Shown: one piece after another, positions 25,656-34,531 of the stretch
How positions within the stretch are numbered: position 1 is the first letter of the stretch
Layout: each line of letters opens with the position of its first letter
Position numbers and translations under genes: made by a program
Notes under the pieces: generated by a model
Seen by the model: the letters and a program-made list of their open reading frames with translations, nothing else
Database searches by the model: none
What the model was told of the DNA's origin: nothing
Assembly: GCF_029203285.1 (NCBI RefSeq)
Contig: NZ_CP115669.1
Coordinates: forward strand, 5,084,001 to 5,148,000
Direction of reading: 5' to 3'
DNA: 64,000 nt
DNA from: Pseudomonas sp. PSE14
Lineage (GTDB): Bacteria; Pseudomonadota; Gammaproteobacteria; Pseudomonadales; Pseudomonadaceae

Positions 25656-26552
25656 TCACGTCGCGCCAGCGAGCACTCGCGCACGCACGCCCTCCTGGCG
25701 CAATCCCTCCTCGACCGCCTGCTTCGCCACGGCGGAGGTTTCCGCCACCAGGGTCGCCAGCGCGGCGCTGCGGGTGAAGGTCAAGCCGCTGCCCGCCGCC
25801 AGCGCCGCCTCGAAGGCCACGGCGGACTGCTCGGACAGGCGCAGGCCCAGCCCCAGCAAACGCCGCAGCCCGTCCGCCGCCGCTCGCGTCGGCAGTGCAT
25901 CGCACGCCTGCATGGCCAGGCCCAGCGCGATGTTCGCCTGCAGTAGCGCCGACAGGCTGCCGCGCAGCTGCGCGCGGGGCGTCCAGGGCAGGCCCGGCGG
26001 CAGCAGGATGTCCTCAGGATGCAGGCGCACTTCATGGCAGCGCAGCAGTCCGCCGCCGTTGGGTTCGAAGCGGTCCAGGCCGTCGCGGTCGGCCGGCAGC
26101 GCGGCGATCAGCAAGCCCTCGCTGGGTGCGTGCCAGGCCGAGATCAGCAGCCAGTCGGCCGCCTCGCTGCCAAAGCAGTCGTGACGCCCGCCTTGCAACA
26201 GGAAGCCGCCGCGCCGATGCTCCCGCGCCAGCAGGCGACGTTCGTGATGGTCCACCGCCTCGCCCCACAGCCAGTCACGCGTGACGCTCAGGGGTAAGAG
26301 ACGTTCACGCTGCTCGCGGCTGCCCAGCAACAGCACGCTGGCCAGTTGCAGGTGATGCACGGCGAACAGCCGGGCCAGGGTGCCGTCGCGCTCGGAGAGG
26401 TCACGCAGGGTCTGCAGCACCTCATCCCAAGGAGCACCGCGTCCGCCGTAGTCGCGCGGCACCGACAGGTCGAGCAGGCCGGAGTCGCGCAGCGCGCGGC
26501 TCCAGCGGGCAGAGGGAAGATCGGGAAGGGAAGCGGTCGCCGCCAGGTTCAT
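25656..26552 (-). CDS. Short acyl-CoA-dehydrogenase-family protein next to tau genes
   Basis: A 298-aa protein with the acyl-CoA dehydrogenase N-terminal signature (RDSGLLDLSVPRDYGGRG) and helical C-terminal domain. It is about 100 aa shorter than usual (about 400). SfnB/DszC-type relatives are flavin monooxygenases that desulfurise organosulfur compounds, which would fit the tau neighbourhood; this is inference. The middle domain has several short insert losses and I cannot mark the catalytic base. ATG 26552 was chosen for its GAGGTG site; the frame is open 32 codons further. It precedes tauA on the same strand. Confidence 0.65.
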   Translation of the reverse strand: MNLAATASLPDLPSARWSRALRDSGLLDLSVPRDYGGRGAPWDEVLQTLRDLSERDGTLARLFAVHHLQLASVLLLGSREQRERLLPLSVTRDWLWGEAVDHHERRLLAREHRRGGFLLQGGRHDCFGSEAADWLLISAWHAPSEGLLIAALPADRDGLDRFEPNGGGLLRCHEVRLHPEDILLPPGLPWTPRAQLRGSLSALLQANIALGLAMQACDALPTRAAADGLRRLLGLGLRLSEQSAVAFEAALAAGSGLTFTRSAALATLVAETSAVAKQAVEEGLRQEGVRARVLAGAT

Positions 26553-26611
26553 GCACACCTCATCGAGTGAGTTGGTCAGTGGCCTGGGCGTATGGCGCGC
26601 GGGTGTACTGA

Positions 26612-26645
26612 AGAAAGGAAAACGGCCTCCCTGCGGAGGCCGTTC
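26612..26645 (-). terminator. Terminator of the EamA gene
   Basis: A perfect 10-bp stem (AACGGCCTCC / GGAGGCCGTT, loop of 4) at 26621-26644 is followed on the minus strand by TTTTCCTTTCTTC. It lies between the EamA stop and the next minus-strand gene. Confidence 0.8.
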
Positions 26646-26696
26646 CATACCCTAGCGAAGTCGCAGGGCGGGGCGAAATAACCTTTCGGGCTTAGC

Positions 26697-27599
26697 TCAT
26701 GCCGCGTCCTGGCGTCGCCACTGCGGCAGGCCGATCAGCACCACCGCGCTGATGATCACCGCCATCGCCAGGGACTCGGCCAGGCCGATGTGTTCGCCCG
26801 CGAAGACCACGCCGAGCATCACCGCCACCGCCGGGTTGACGTAGGCGTAGCTGGTCGCCGCCGCCGGCCGCACATTGGCCAACAGGTACATGTAGGCGCT
26901 GAAGGCGATGATCGAACCGAACACCACCAGGTAAGCCAGCGCGCCCCAGCCCGCGGCAGTCGGCATCTGTTCCATGCGCTCACCGCTGAGGAAGCTGCCC
27001 AGCAGCAGCACGCCGCCGCCCACCAGCATCTCCACCGCGCTGGCCATGGCGCCGGCCGGCAGCGACAGGCGCCGGCTCCACACCGAGCCGAAGGCCCAGG
27101 CGGCCGCCGCGAAGAGGATCAGCGCCGCGCCCGCCGGGCTGCCCTGCAGGTTGGAGCCGAGGTTGAGCAGCACGATGCCGAACAGGCCCAGGGCGATGCC
27201 GGCCCACTCCAGCGCAGTGGTGCGGTTGCCGAAGAAGCGCCCGAACACCAGGGTGAACAGCGGCACAGTGGCCACCGCCAGCGCCGCCACGCCCGAGGCC
27301 ACGCCCCAGTGCTCGGCGACCGTCACCCCGCCGTTGCCGCAGCTGAGCAGCAGGATGCCGATGGCGCCCGCCGACAGCCATTGCCTGAAGGTCGGCAGCG
27401 GCGCGCCGCGCCAGAGCATCCAGGCGAACAGGAGGGTCCCGGCGATGATGAAGCGGCAGCCGGCCATCAGCATCGGCGGCCAGGATTCGACGCCGATACG
27501 GATCACCAGGTAGGTCGAGCCCCAGATGAAGTACAGGGCGAAGAACGCGGCGATCAGGGTCAGGGAGACGCGGGCTCTGGGCATGGGCATCGTGGTCAT
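26697..27599 (-). CDS. EamA/DMT-family exporter
   Basis: A 300-aa membrane protein with ten hydrophobic segments in two EamA repeats, YedA-like (FFALYFIWGSTYLVIRIG at the start of repeat 1). Such transporters export amino acids or metabolites. The gene is divergent from an Lrp/AsnC regulator, a common pairing in which the regulator senses the exported amino acid. The substrate is not readable from sequence. Confidence 0.85.
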   Translation of the reverse strand: MTTMPMPRARVSLTLIAAFFALYFIWGSTYLVIRIGVESWPPMLMAGCRFIIAGTLLFAWMLWRGAPLPTFRQWLSAGAIGILLLSCGNGGVTVAEHWGVASGVAALAVATVPLFTLVFGRFFGNRTTALEWAGIALGLFGIVLLNLGSNLQGSPAGAALILFAAAAWAFGSVWSRRLSLPAGAMASAVEMLVGGGVLLLGSFLSGERMEQMPTAAGWGALAYLVVFGSIIAFSAYMYLLANVRPAAATSYAYVNPAVAVMLGVVFAGEHIGLAESLAMAVIISAVVLIGLPQWRRQDAA

Positions 27600-27698
27600 G
27601 GGAAGCGCTCGACAAGGCAGGCGGAGCGCTTCATTTTATGCAGGTCACAAGCCCCATATAAGGCACAGACAACGCCAATACGGGCATAACACTTTTCA

Positions 27699-27730
27699 TT
27701 CGATGGATTTTCACAAGGCTTTCCGTCGAA
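27699..27730. promoter_or_regulatory. Inverted repeat in EamA/Lrp divergent promoter region
   Basis: TTCGATGGA (27699-27707) and TCCGTCGAA (27722-27730) form inverted arms with one mismatch and a 14-bp spacer, 22 bp before the regulator start. The position fits an autoregulatory site for the Lrp-type protein; this is inference. Confidence 0.45.
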
Positions 27731-27751
27731 TCAACGAAAGAGGCTGAACCG

Positions 27752-28198
27752 ATGGACAGATACGATCGCGCCCTGCTCGCCGCCCTGCTGGAAGACGGCC
27801 GCATGTCCTTCGCGGAGCTCGCCCGGCGCATCAACCTATCCCCTCCCGCGGTGGCCGATCGCGTCGCCCGCCTGGAAGCCGACGGGGTGATCACCGGCTA
27901 CCACGCCAGCGTAGACCTGTCGAAGATGGGCCGCTCGATCCAGTGCCTGATCGAGATGCGTCTGAACGACCATCGCAGCAAGACCATGCTCGACCCGTTG
28001 CTGGAAATCCCGCAGATCATCGATTGCTACCGCATCACCGGCGAGGCCTGCGTGATGCTCAAGGTGGCGGTGAGCTGTACCCGGGAGCTGGAAGAACTGA
28101 TCGACCGCCTGGCCCAGTTCGGCACCAGCAAGACCTCGCTGGTGCTGTCCACACCCTTCTCCGGGCGCGTGCATCCGGCGATGTTGCAGGACGGTTGA
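27752..28198 (+). CDS. Lrp/AsnC-family transcriptional regulator
   Basis: A 148-aa protein with the standard layout: N-terminal winged HTH (LLEDGRMSFAELARRINLSP, VADRVARLEADGVITGY) followed by a RAM ligand-binding domain (about 65-148). Such proteins act as dimers or octamers and respond to amino acids. It is divergent from the EamA exporter and likely controls it. A GAGG site and the inverted repeat at 27699 precede the ATG. Confidence 0.88.
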   Translation: MDRYDRALLAALLEDGRMSFAELARRINLSPPAVADRVARLEADGVITGYHASVDLSKMGRSIQCLIEMRLNDHRSKTMLDPLLEIPQIIDCYRITGEACVMLKVAVSCTRELEELIDRLAQFGTSKTSLVLSTPFSGRVHPAMLQDG

Positions 28199-28279
28199 GG
28201 GAGTTTTCTAGAAGGGAATTGCAGGGGGAGCGCCGCTCCTACGAAAGCGACCCAGGAAGGCACCGCCCGCCGGCTTTTT

Positions 28280-28352
28280 GTAGGAGCGAGCTTGCTCGCG
28301 AACTGTCCCAGCCTCGGTGCCGACCGGTGTTCGCGAGCAAGCTCGCTCCTAC
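28280..28352. repeat. REP pair
   Basis: Two inverted GTAGGAGCGAGCTTGCTCGC-type copies about 25 bp apart, between the convergent Lrp-type and thiolase genes. A partial remnant (GGAGCGCCGCTCCTACG) lies at about 28228. Confidence 0.85.
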
Positions 28353-28377
28353 AGGTAACGCCCACCAAACACGCGGA

Positions 28378-28412
28378 TAAAAAAAGGCGGCGCCGCTTGC
28401 GCGGCACCGCCT
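28378..28412 (-). terminator. Terminator of the thiolase gene
   Basis: On the minus strand a 12-bp GC-rich stem (AGGCGGTGCCGC / GCGGCGCCGCCT, one G-T pair, GCAA-type loop) is followed by seven T. It lies about 60 bp past the thiolase stop. Confidence 0.88.
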
Positions 28413-28469
28413 GAAGTCACGGAGTTGCTACATCGTGGGAGCGGCAAACACCGGTCCCGTTGTATTGGA

Positions 28470-29747
28470 TTACCGTTCGATGATCGCGGTCACACCTTGG
28501 CCACCTGCGGCGCAAATCGAGATCAGCCCGCGCCCCTTGCCAGCGGCGTCCAGCAGCTTGGCCAGGTTGGCGACGATGCGCCCACCGGTGGCGGCGAACG
28601 GGTGGCCGGCAGCGAGCGAGCTGCCCTTCACGTTGAGCTTGCTGCGGTCGATGGAGCCCAGCGGTGCATCGAGACCCAGGCGCTCCTTGCAGTAGTCCGC
28701 GTCTTCCCAGGCCTTGAGGGTGCAGAGCACCTGGGCGGCGAAGGCTTCGTGGATCTCGTAGAAGTCGAAGTCCTGCAGGGTCAGGCCATTGCGCGCCAGC
28801 AGCCGGGGTACCGCATAGACCGGCGCCATCAGCAGCCCTTCATGGCCACCAACGAAGTCCACCGCCGCCGCCTCGCCATCCTTGAAGTACGCCAGGATCG
28901 GCAGGCCACGTGCCTTCGCCCATTCCTCGCTGGCCAGCAGCACCACGGAAGCACCGTCGGTGAGCGGTGTGGAGTTGGCCGCCGTCAGGGTGCCGCGCGA
29001 ACCGCGCTCGAACACCGGCTTGAGGGTGCCGATCTTCTCCAGGTTGATGTCCGGACGCAGGTTCTGGTCGCGCACCAGGCCGCGGAACGGCGTCATCAGG
29101 TCATTCTGCCAGCCCTCGTCATAGGCGGCGGCCAGCTTGATGTGACTCTCGTAGGCGAGCTTGTCCTGCTCGTCGCGGGGGATGGCCCAGGTCTGCGCCA
29201 TCTGCTCGCAGTGCTCGCCCATGGACAGCCCGGTGCGCGGCTCGCCGTTCTTCGGGATGTGCGGCATCAGGTGGCGCGGGCGAATCTTCAGCAGGCTCTT
29301 GATCTTCTCGCCGTTGGACTTGCCGCGATTGGCCTCCAGCAGGATCTTGCGCAGCCCCTCGTTGACGCCGATGGGTGCGTCGGAGGTGGTGTCCACGCCG
29401 CCGGCGATGCCGCACTCGATCTGCCCGAGGGCGATCTTGTTGGCCACCAGGATGGCGGCCTCAAGGCCCGTGCCACAGGCCTGCTGGATGTCGTAGGCCG
29501 GGGTTTCCGGCGCCAGGCGCGTGCCCAGTACGCACTCGCGGGTCAGGTTGAAGTCGCGGGAATGCTTGAGCACGGCGCCTGCGACCACTTCGCCCAGGCG
29601 TTCGCCGTGCAGCTTGTAGCGCTCGATCAGGCCGTCCAGCGCGGAGGTCAGCATCTCCTGGTTGCTCGCCGTGGAATACACGGTGTTGGAGCGGGCGAAG
29701 GGAATACGGTTGCCGCCGACGATGGCGACCCGGCGCAATTGGGTCAT
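28470..29747 (-). CDS. Acetyl-CoA C-acyltransferase (thiolase, FadI-like)
   Basis: A 425-aa thiolase. The acyl-accepting cysteine is Cys91 (QQACGTGLEA), the His of the GHPFAATGGR motif is intact, and the final motif reads CAAGGQG where many thiolases have CxGGGxG. Thiolases cleave 3-ketoacyl-CoA in beta-oxidation or condense acetyl-CoA. The length (about 425) fits the FadI/trifunctional-like branch. It is divergent from a long FabG gene; together with the MaoC gene 3.5 kb away these are the kinds of enzymes in a beta-oxidation-like cycle. Confidence 0.88.
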   Translation of the reverse strand: MTQLRRVAIVGGNRIPFARSNTVYSTASNQEMLTSALDGLIERYKLHGERLGEVVAGAVLKHSRDFNLTRECVLGTRLAPETPAYDIQQACGTGLEAAILVANKIALGQIECGIAGGVDTTSDAPIGVNEGLRKILLEANRGKSNGEKIKSLLKIRPRHLMPHIPKNGEPRTGLSMGEHCEQMAQTWAIPRDEQDKLAYESHIKLAAAYDEGWQNDLMTPFRGLVRDQNLRPDINLEKIGTLKPVFERGSRGTLTAANSTPLTDGASVVLLASEEWAKARGLPILAYFKDGEAAAVDFVGGHEGLLMAPVYAVPRLLARNGLTLQDFDFYEIHEAFAAQVLCTLKAWEDADYCKERLGLDAPLGSIDRSKLNVKGSSLAAGHPFAATGGRIVANLAKLLDAAGKGRGLISICAAGGQGVTAIIER

Positions 29748-29941
29748 GCAGGGCTCCTAAGGGTGAGCGTTGAAGTGCGGCCAAGGCCAGGCTCGGCAAC
29801 TTTGCGTACAGAGCCTAACCTTAGCCGTTCGTGTCGCATTGGCCGCCCCGCCGTTGCGCAGGGCAGCGCGGTCAATTGCGCCGAACACGCCGCTGCGTAG
29901 AGTGGTCGGCACTTTCGAGAATCCGCGCAGGAGCCCGTTCC

Positions 29942-31297
29942 ATGACCGATCGCTACATCGCCTTCGCCAACTCCAACGTCGGCCGCCGCCTGGTCGGAGC
30001 CCTCGGCCTGCCCGCGCCGGTCCGCCTGGAGCGCTGGAGCGCCGGGCGCACGCGGCCAGTGGACGGGGCGCTGCTGCTCGGTGGCGAGGGCACCCTGAAC
30101 GACGCGGTGCTGGCGTTTTCCGAGCGCCTGACCGATTCGATCTTCGCCTTCGCCGAAGGCCAGTACGGCCTGCCGCGCTGGACCGCCGAGCACGGTCCGA
30201 AGCTCAAGGCCATCGTCTTCGACGCCAGCGGCCTGACCCGCTTCGAGCAGACCCTCGAGCTGCGCACCTTCTTCCAGGGTGCACTCAAGGGCCTGGACAA
30301 GTGCCCGCATGTGGTGATCCTGGGCCGCGCGCCGGAATCGATCAAAGACCCCATCGCCGCCAGCGTGCAGCGCAGCCTGGAAGGCTTCAGCCGCTCCCTG
30401 GGCAAGGAGATCCGCCGGGGCGGCAACGTGCAGCTGGTGTATGTCGGCAAGGGCGCCGAGGACCAGCTCGAAGGCGCCCTGCGCTTCTTCCTCTCGCCCA
30501 AGAGCGCCTACGTCTCCGGGCAGGTGGTGCGCCTGTCCGCCTACGACAAGCAGGTGCAGGACTGGAGCCGTCCGCTGGTGGGCAAGCGCGCGCTGGTGAC
30601 CGGCGCCGCCCGTGGCATCGGCGCGGCGATTGCCGAGACCCTCGCCCGCGACGGCGCCGAGGTAGTGCTGCTGGACGTACCGCCCGCCAAGGACGCCCTC
30701 GACGCCCTCGCCGCGCGCCTGGGCGGCCGTGGCGTGGCACTGGACATCTGCGCCGCCGACGCTGGCGCGCAACTGGTGGAAGCGCTGCCCGATGGCGTGG
30801 ACATCGTGGTGCACAACGCCGGCATCACCCGCGACAAGACCGTCGCCAAGATGAGCGAGGCGTTCTGGAACTCGGTGATCGACGTGAACCTGAAAGCCCC
30901 GCAGGTGCTGACTCAGGCGCTGCTGGACGCCAACAAGCTGCACGACGACGGCCGCGTGGTGCTGCTCGCCTCCATCAGCGGCATCGCCGGCAACATGGGG
31001 CAGACCAACTACGCGGTGAGCAAGGCCGGCCTGATCGGCCTGGCGCAGGCCTGGGCGCCGGTGCTGGGGAAGAAGGGCATCAGCATCAACGCGGTGGCGC
31101 CGGGTTTCATCGAGACCCAGATGACCGCCGCCATCCCGCTGACCATCCGCGAGGCCGGCCGGCGCATGAACTCCATGGGCCAGGGCGGCCTGCCGCAGGA
31201 CGTCGCCGAAGCCGTGGCCTGGTTCGCCCAGCCGGGTTCCGGCGCGGTGAGCGGCCAGGTACTGCGGGTGTGTGGTCAGAGTCTGCTGGGGGCGTGA
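29942..31297 (+). CDS. 3-oxoacyl-ACP/CoA reductase, long FabG type
   Basis: A 451-aa SDR with an extra N-terminal domain of about 205 aa, the layout of high-molecular-weight FabG (FabG4-like). The second half is a full SDR: LVTGAARGIGAAIAE (NADPH loop), NAGITRDKTVAKM, Ser in SISGIAGNMG and the YAVSK catalytic Tyr-Lys. It should reduce 3-ketoacyl-thioesters, probably CoA esters. ATG 29942 was chosen because homology starts at MTDRYIAFANS and an AGGAG lies upstream. It is divergent from the thiolase gene. Confidence 0.88.
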   Translation: MTDRYIAFANSNVGRRLVGALGLPAPVRLERWSAGRTRPVDGALLLGGEGTLNDAVLAFSERLTDSIFAFAEGQYGLPRWTAEHGPKLKAIVFDASGLTRFEQTLELRTFFQGALKGLDKCPHVVILGRAPESIKDPIAASVQRSLEGFSRSLGKEIRRGGNVQLVYVGKGAEDQLEGALRFFLSPKSAYVSGQVVRLSAYDKQVQDWSRPLVGKRALVTGAARGIGAAIAETLARDGAEVVLLDVPPAKDALDALAARLGGRGVALDICAADAGAQLVEALPDGVDIVVHNAGITRDKTVAKMSEAFWNSVIDVNLKAPQVLTQALLDANKLHDDGRVVLLASISGIAGNMGQTNYAVSKAGLIGLAQAWAPVLGKKGISINAVAPGFIETQMTAAIPLTIREAGRRMNSMGQGGLPQDVAEAVAWFAQPGSGAVSGQVLRVCGQSLLGA

Positions 31298-31301
31298 TCC
31301 C

Positions 31302-31430
31302 GTAGGGCGTACAACCGTTCGCGGTTGTACGCCGATACACCTCGACCGATCGGATGGCGCCAAGGTCGATCCCGGAGCGCTCTGGGACCATCGCTGGATG
31401 GCATATAACGTCGAGCGTTATACGCCCTAC
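31302..31430. repeat. GTAGGGCG-stem dispersed repeat, long form, copy 3
   Basis: Opens GTAGGGCGTACAACC and closes GGTATAACGCCCTAC-like (GCGTTATACGCCCTAC), with internal pairs CAACCGTTCGCGGTTG and ATAACGTCGAGCGTTAT. The middle (GATACACCTCGACCGATC...) is shared in outline with the copy at 45929. It lies between the convergent fabG-like and EF-hand genes. Confidence 0.75.
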
Positions 31431-31466
31431 GTCCCGGCCAGGCGCGCAGCTATCACGGCACCGAAC

Positions 31467-31871
31467 TCACCGTCCCCGCGCCGCAATCAACTGCTGGAAC
31501 TCCTCCGCACTCAGCCGATGATCGCCATCGCGGTCGCCGCGCAGGATCAGCGCCGGCTCCTGGGCCATGAACTCGGCCGGGCTGATCTTCTCGTCACCAT
31601 CGCTGTCCGGCCAGACCACGGCGGCAGGCGAAGGGTGGTTGCTCTGGCTCGGTGGGGTGAGTTCCTGGCGGCTTAGGAAGCCGTCGGCGTCACGGTCCAG
31701 CCGACGGAACATGCGTTCGCGCATCGCCGCCATGTCGCTGGCCTCGATGTAGCCATTGGCATCGCGGTCCAGGCGGGAAAAGGCCGTGTCGCCCGTTTCG
31801 CCGGCCAACGCCTGCTGGCTACCCAACAGCACGGCGCCGCACAGCAGGGCGTTGCGGATTCGGCTTTGCAT
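31467..31871 (-). CDS. Secreted EF-hand calcium-binding protein
   Basis: A 134-aa protein with a Sec signal peptide (about 1-23, ends ALA) and four EF-hand loops: residues 35-46 (DRDANGYIEASD), 59-70 (DRDADGFLSRQE), 89-100 (DSDGDEKISPAE) and 113-124 (DRDGDHRLSAEE). Each has acidic residues at loop positions 1, 3, 5 and 12, so calcium binding is likely. The location should be periplasmic. The function is unknown. ATG 31871 has a GAGGAG site; the frame is open upstream without signal-peptide-like sequence. Confidence 0.85.
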   Translation of the reverse strand: MQSRIRNALLCGAVLLGSQQALAGETGDTAFSRLDRDANGYIEASDMAAMRERMFRRLDRDADGFLSRQELTPPSQSNHPSPAAVVWPDSDGDEKISPAEFMAQEPALILRGDRDGDHRLSAEEFQQLIAARGR

Positions 31872-31935
31872 CAAGAACTCCTCAGGTGGAAAAAGCGCGC
31901 AAAGCCTACTCAGCAGCCCACTCGAAGATGTTCGA

Positions 31936-32943
31936 TCACTCCGCCGGCGTCTGCGGCCGGCCACGGCGGCGGAACTCCACCGGGGTCTCGCCGACCCAGC
32001 GCTTGAAGGCGCGATAGAAGGTGCTCGGCTCAGAGAAACCGGTACGCTCGACGATCACCTCGATGCGTTCATCGGTCTTGAGCAGCAGGTCCTTGGCCAG
32101 CCGGCAGCGGTAGTCGGTGACCAGGTCATTGAAACGCACCCCGGCCATGGCCAGGCGCTCGCGCAGGCGGCGAGCCGGCATGTCCAGGCGCGCGGCGACC
32201 TGCTCGAGGGTCGCGCCACCGTCCACCAGCAGCACGCCGATCAGCTCGCGCACCTTGCGCACCAGGTCCAGGCGCTCGACCTCCGCCAGTTGCCTGCGCG
32301 CCAGCGACTCGTGCATGCGCAGCAGCTCCGGAGCGGCATGGCGCGAGGGCTTGTCCAGCACGGCGGCGTCGAACACCAGCGCGTAGCGCTCGGCACCCAG
32401 CACCGCCGGGCAGCCGTAGACCGTCTGGTAGCGCTCGGCGGGGGCGCCCGCTTCGTGCATCAGCTGAACTTCGTAGGGCTTGAAGTCGCCTTCGGTGAGG
32501 GCGTGGAACAGGCGGACCACCGCGCCAGCGAGCATTTCCGGGAAATGCCGGTTGGTCCCGGCCGCATGCCCCAGCAACAGCAGGGCGCGCTCGCCTTCGA
32601 TTTCCAGGCGGGCGTTGAGGGTGTCGGAGAGCAGGCGCACGTAGCGCAGGGCGTGGCGCAGGCCTTCGCCGAAGGTCGAGCTGGAGAGGAACAGGTATTC
32701 CAGCAGCAGGCCGTGGAACGCCGGCAGGTGGCCGGCCAGATAGAGGCCGACGTGTTCCTGACCGCACTCTTCGGCGGCGGCCTTCCAGAACAGGTTCTGT
32801 GCGCTGTGGGGGAAACGTCCGGCGGGCAGGCTGCCGGCGGGCAGGCCGACGCGCGCCAGTACACGGTCGGGGTCGGTGCCGCTGGCGCGCAGGGCGTCGA
32901 TCACCGGGCGCATCAGCGCCACATCGTCGGTCAGATCACGCAT
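31936..32943 (-). CDS. AraC-family transcriptional regulator
   Basis: A 335-aa regulator of the AraC/XylS family, OruR/ArgR-like subgroup. The N-terminal about 190 residues form the variable Arabinose_bd-type sensing domain. The C-terminal HTH_18 domain (about 230-330) has the first helix-turn-helix at TLEQVAARLDMPARRLRERL and the conserved FSEPSTFYRAFKRWVGETP motif. Regulators of this group often control lipid or amino-acid catabolism; the nearest candidates are the fabG-like, thiolase and divergent MaoC genes. Confidence 0.87.
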   Translation of the reverse strand: MRDLTDDVALMRPVIDALRASGTDPDRVLARVGLPAGSLPAGRFPHSAQNLFWKAAAEECGQEHVGLYLAGHLPAFHGLLLEYLFLSSSTFGEGLRHALRYVRLLSDTLNARLEIEGERALLLLGHAAGTNRHFPEMLAGAVVRLFHALTEGDFKPYEVQLMHEAGAPAERYQTVYGCPAVLGAERYALVFDAAVLDKPSRHAAPELLRMHESLARRQLAEVERLDLVRKVRELIGVLLVDGGATLEQVAARLDMPARRLRERLAMAGVRFNDLVTDYRCRLAKDLLLKTDERIEVIVERTGFSEPSTFYRAFKRWVGETPVEFRRRGRPQTPAE

Positions 32944-33293
32944 GGTGTTTTTTCTAGTTATCCATGGGGCGGGCCCATCTTAGGCAGCTTTCCTCTCCCC
33001 CCTCAAGAGAATCAGGAAGGCCATTGAACGAAATCTCCGAGCAATCGGACGGTCAGATTGACTTGCCTGCCGCGCACCGCGTTACCACGGCCAATGCCCG
33101 ATGCAGAGCACTGGCTAAGCTGATAAGGGGCTGCTGACGTTTCGGCACGACCGCGAAGGCGCCGCATTTTGCGCAGGGCTAGGCAAGGGAACGCCATTAC
33201 CGTCGCCCCGCGTCTAGCCTGGCGTGATTTGACGCAGCAACGCGGCTCGCGCCGAAACGCCAGCAGCCCCTTTTGCCCCTCAGGAGATACCCG
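32944..33293. other. Divergent intergenic region, araC-type / maoC-type genes
   Basis: A 350-bp region that must hold promoters for both divergent genes. I see no clear operator palindrome or -10/-35. A possible TTG-started 37-codon frame on the plus strand (about 33024-33137, after AGGAAGG) has no recognisable product and is not called. Confidence 0.5.
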
Positions 33294-34151
33294 ATGTCCC
33301 GCGATTGGCTCGACCTGTCCGCTCCCCCCGCTCTCACCGGCCTGTTCATCCGCGCCGCCCTGCGCCGTGGCGTGCGTGGCCGCAGCCTGCCGACCCGCGG
33401 CCTGCGCTGCCCGGTCACGGTCGATCCGAAGCACCTGGAGCGCTATCGCAAGGTCTGCGGCTTCCCCGACAACCACCTGCTGCCGCCCACCTACCCGCAC
33501 ATCCTGGCCTTCGGCCTGCAGATGGGGCTGCTCACCGATGCACGATTCCCCTTCCCGCTGCTGGGCCTGGTGCACCTGGAGAACCGTATCAGCGTATTGC
33601 GGCCCCTGGGCGGGCTCGGGCCGTTCAACGTCAGCGTGCGGGTGGACAACCTGCAACCCCACGAGAAAGGCGTGACCTTCAGCATCATCACCCAGCTCCA
33701 CGACCAGCTCGGCCTGCTCTGGGAAGGCGACAGCCGCATCCTGTTCCGCGGCATGCGCCTGGACGGCACGCCGCCGGCTCGCGAGGAAACCGCCGAGCTG
33801 CCGCTGGAGCAGATCGACGCCTGGAGTTGCCCGGCGGACATCGGCCGGCGCTACGCCCGCGTCGCCGGCGACTACAACCCGATCCACCTGTCCGCCGCCA
33901 GCGCCAGGCTGTTCGGCTTCCCCCGCGCCATCGCCCACGGCCTGTGGAACAAGGCACGCAGCCTGGCGGCACTGGGCGAGCAGCTGCCGATGGCCGGCTA
34001 TCGGGTCGAGGTACGCTTCCAGAAGCCGGTGCTGCTGCCCGCCTCCGTCAACCTGCTGGCCAGCGAACCGGCGCCATCCGGGCAGTTCAGCCTGCGCGGC
34101 AAGGACGAGCTACCACACATGGCCGGCAGCTGGAGCCCGCTGGACGTTTGA
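33294..34151 (+). CDS. MaoC-family acyl dehydratase/enoyl-CoA hydratase
   Basis: A 285-aa hotdog-fold protein. The hydratase-2 motif is in the C-terminal half: RYARVAGDYNPIHLSAAS with Asp193 and His198 as predicted catalytic residues, then FPRAIAHGLW. The N-terminal half is a degenerate second hotdog repeat. It would hydrate trans-2-enoyl-CoA to R-3-hydroxyacyl-CoA. With the thiolase and long FabG nearby it could supply a beta-oxidation-like or PHA-related route. ATG 33294 has AGGAGA 6 bp upstream; a TTG 21 bp earlier is less likely. Confidence 0.85.
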   Translation: MSRDWLDLSAPPALTGLFIRAALRRGVRGRSLPTRGLRCPVTVDPKHLERYRKVCGFPDNHLLPPTYPHILAFGLQMGLLTDARFPFPLLGLVHLENRISVLRPLGGLGPFNVSVRVDNLQPHEKGVTFSIITQLHDQLGLLWEGDSRILFRGMRLDGTPPAREETAELPLEQIDAWSCPADIGRRYARVAGDYNPIHLSAASARLFGFPRAIAHGLWNKARSLAALGEQLPMAGYRVEVRFQKPVLLPASVNLLASEPAPSGQFSLRGKDELPHMAGSWSPLDV

Positions 34152-34213
34152 TGCGCGAGGCTTGAAGCTATGGGGCTCACGTTGAGCCCCATCTGCATGA
34201 ACCTCGAAGCTAT

Positions 34214-34531
34214 ATGAATCTCGAAGCCATCACCACGCGCCTGCACGCCATCCGCGATCACAACGACTGGAGTCGCTTCCACAGCCCGAAGAACCTGGCC
34301 ATGGCCGCCAGCGTGGAAATGGCGGAACTGGTGGAAATCTTCCAGTGGCTGCGCGAGGACGAGTCCCGCCAGTTGCCCCCGGAAAAACTGGCCCACGCCG
34401 GCCAGGAAGTCGGCGACATCGTGCTCTACCTCCTGCTGCTGTGCGCGGAGCTGGGCATCGACATGGAGCAGGCGGTGCTCGCCAAGCTGGCCGACAGCGA
34501 ACGGCGCTTCATCGAGGGGGGCGCCAAGTGA
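34214..34531 (+). CDS. MazG-like nucleotide pyrophosphohydrolase
   Basis: A 105-aa single-domain MazG-like protein (RS21-C6/dCTPase type). The all-alpha metal site is visible as SVEMAELVEIFQW and, further on, EVGDIVLYLLLL, corresponding to the ExxE and ExxD motifs. Such enzymes hydrolyse noncanonical or surplus nucleoside triphosphates. It overlaps cmoM by 4 bp (GTGA), which suggests coupled translation. Confidence 0.87.
   Translation: MNLEAITTRLHAIRDHNDWSRFHSPKNLAMAASVEMAELVEIFQWLREDESRQLPPEKLAHAGQEVGDIVLYLLLLCAELGIDMEQAVLAKLADSERRFIEGGAK

Noticed and set aside
33024-33137. TTG-started short frame before the MaoC gene
   Set aside because: Has an AGGAAGG but no plausible product features; coding status cannot be supported.
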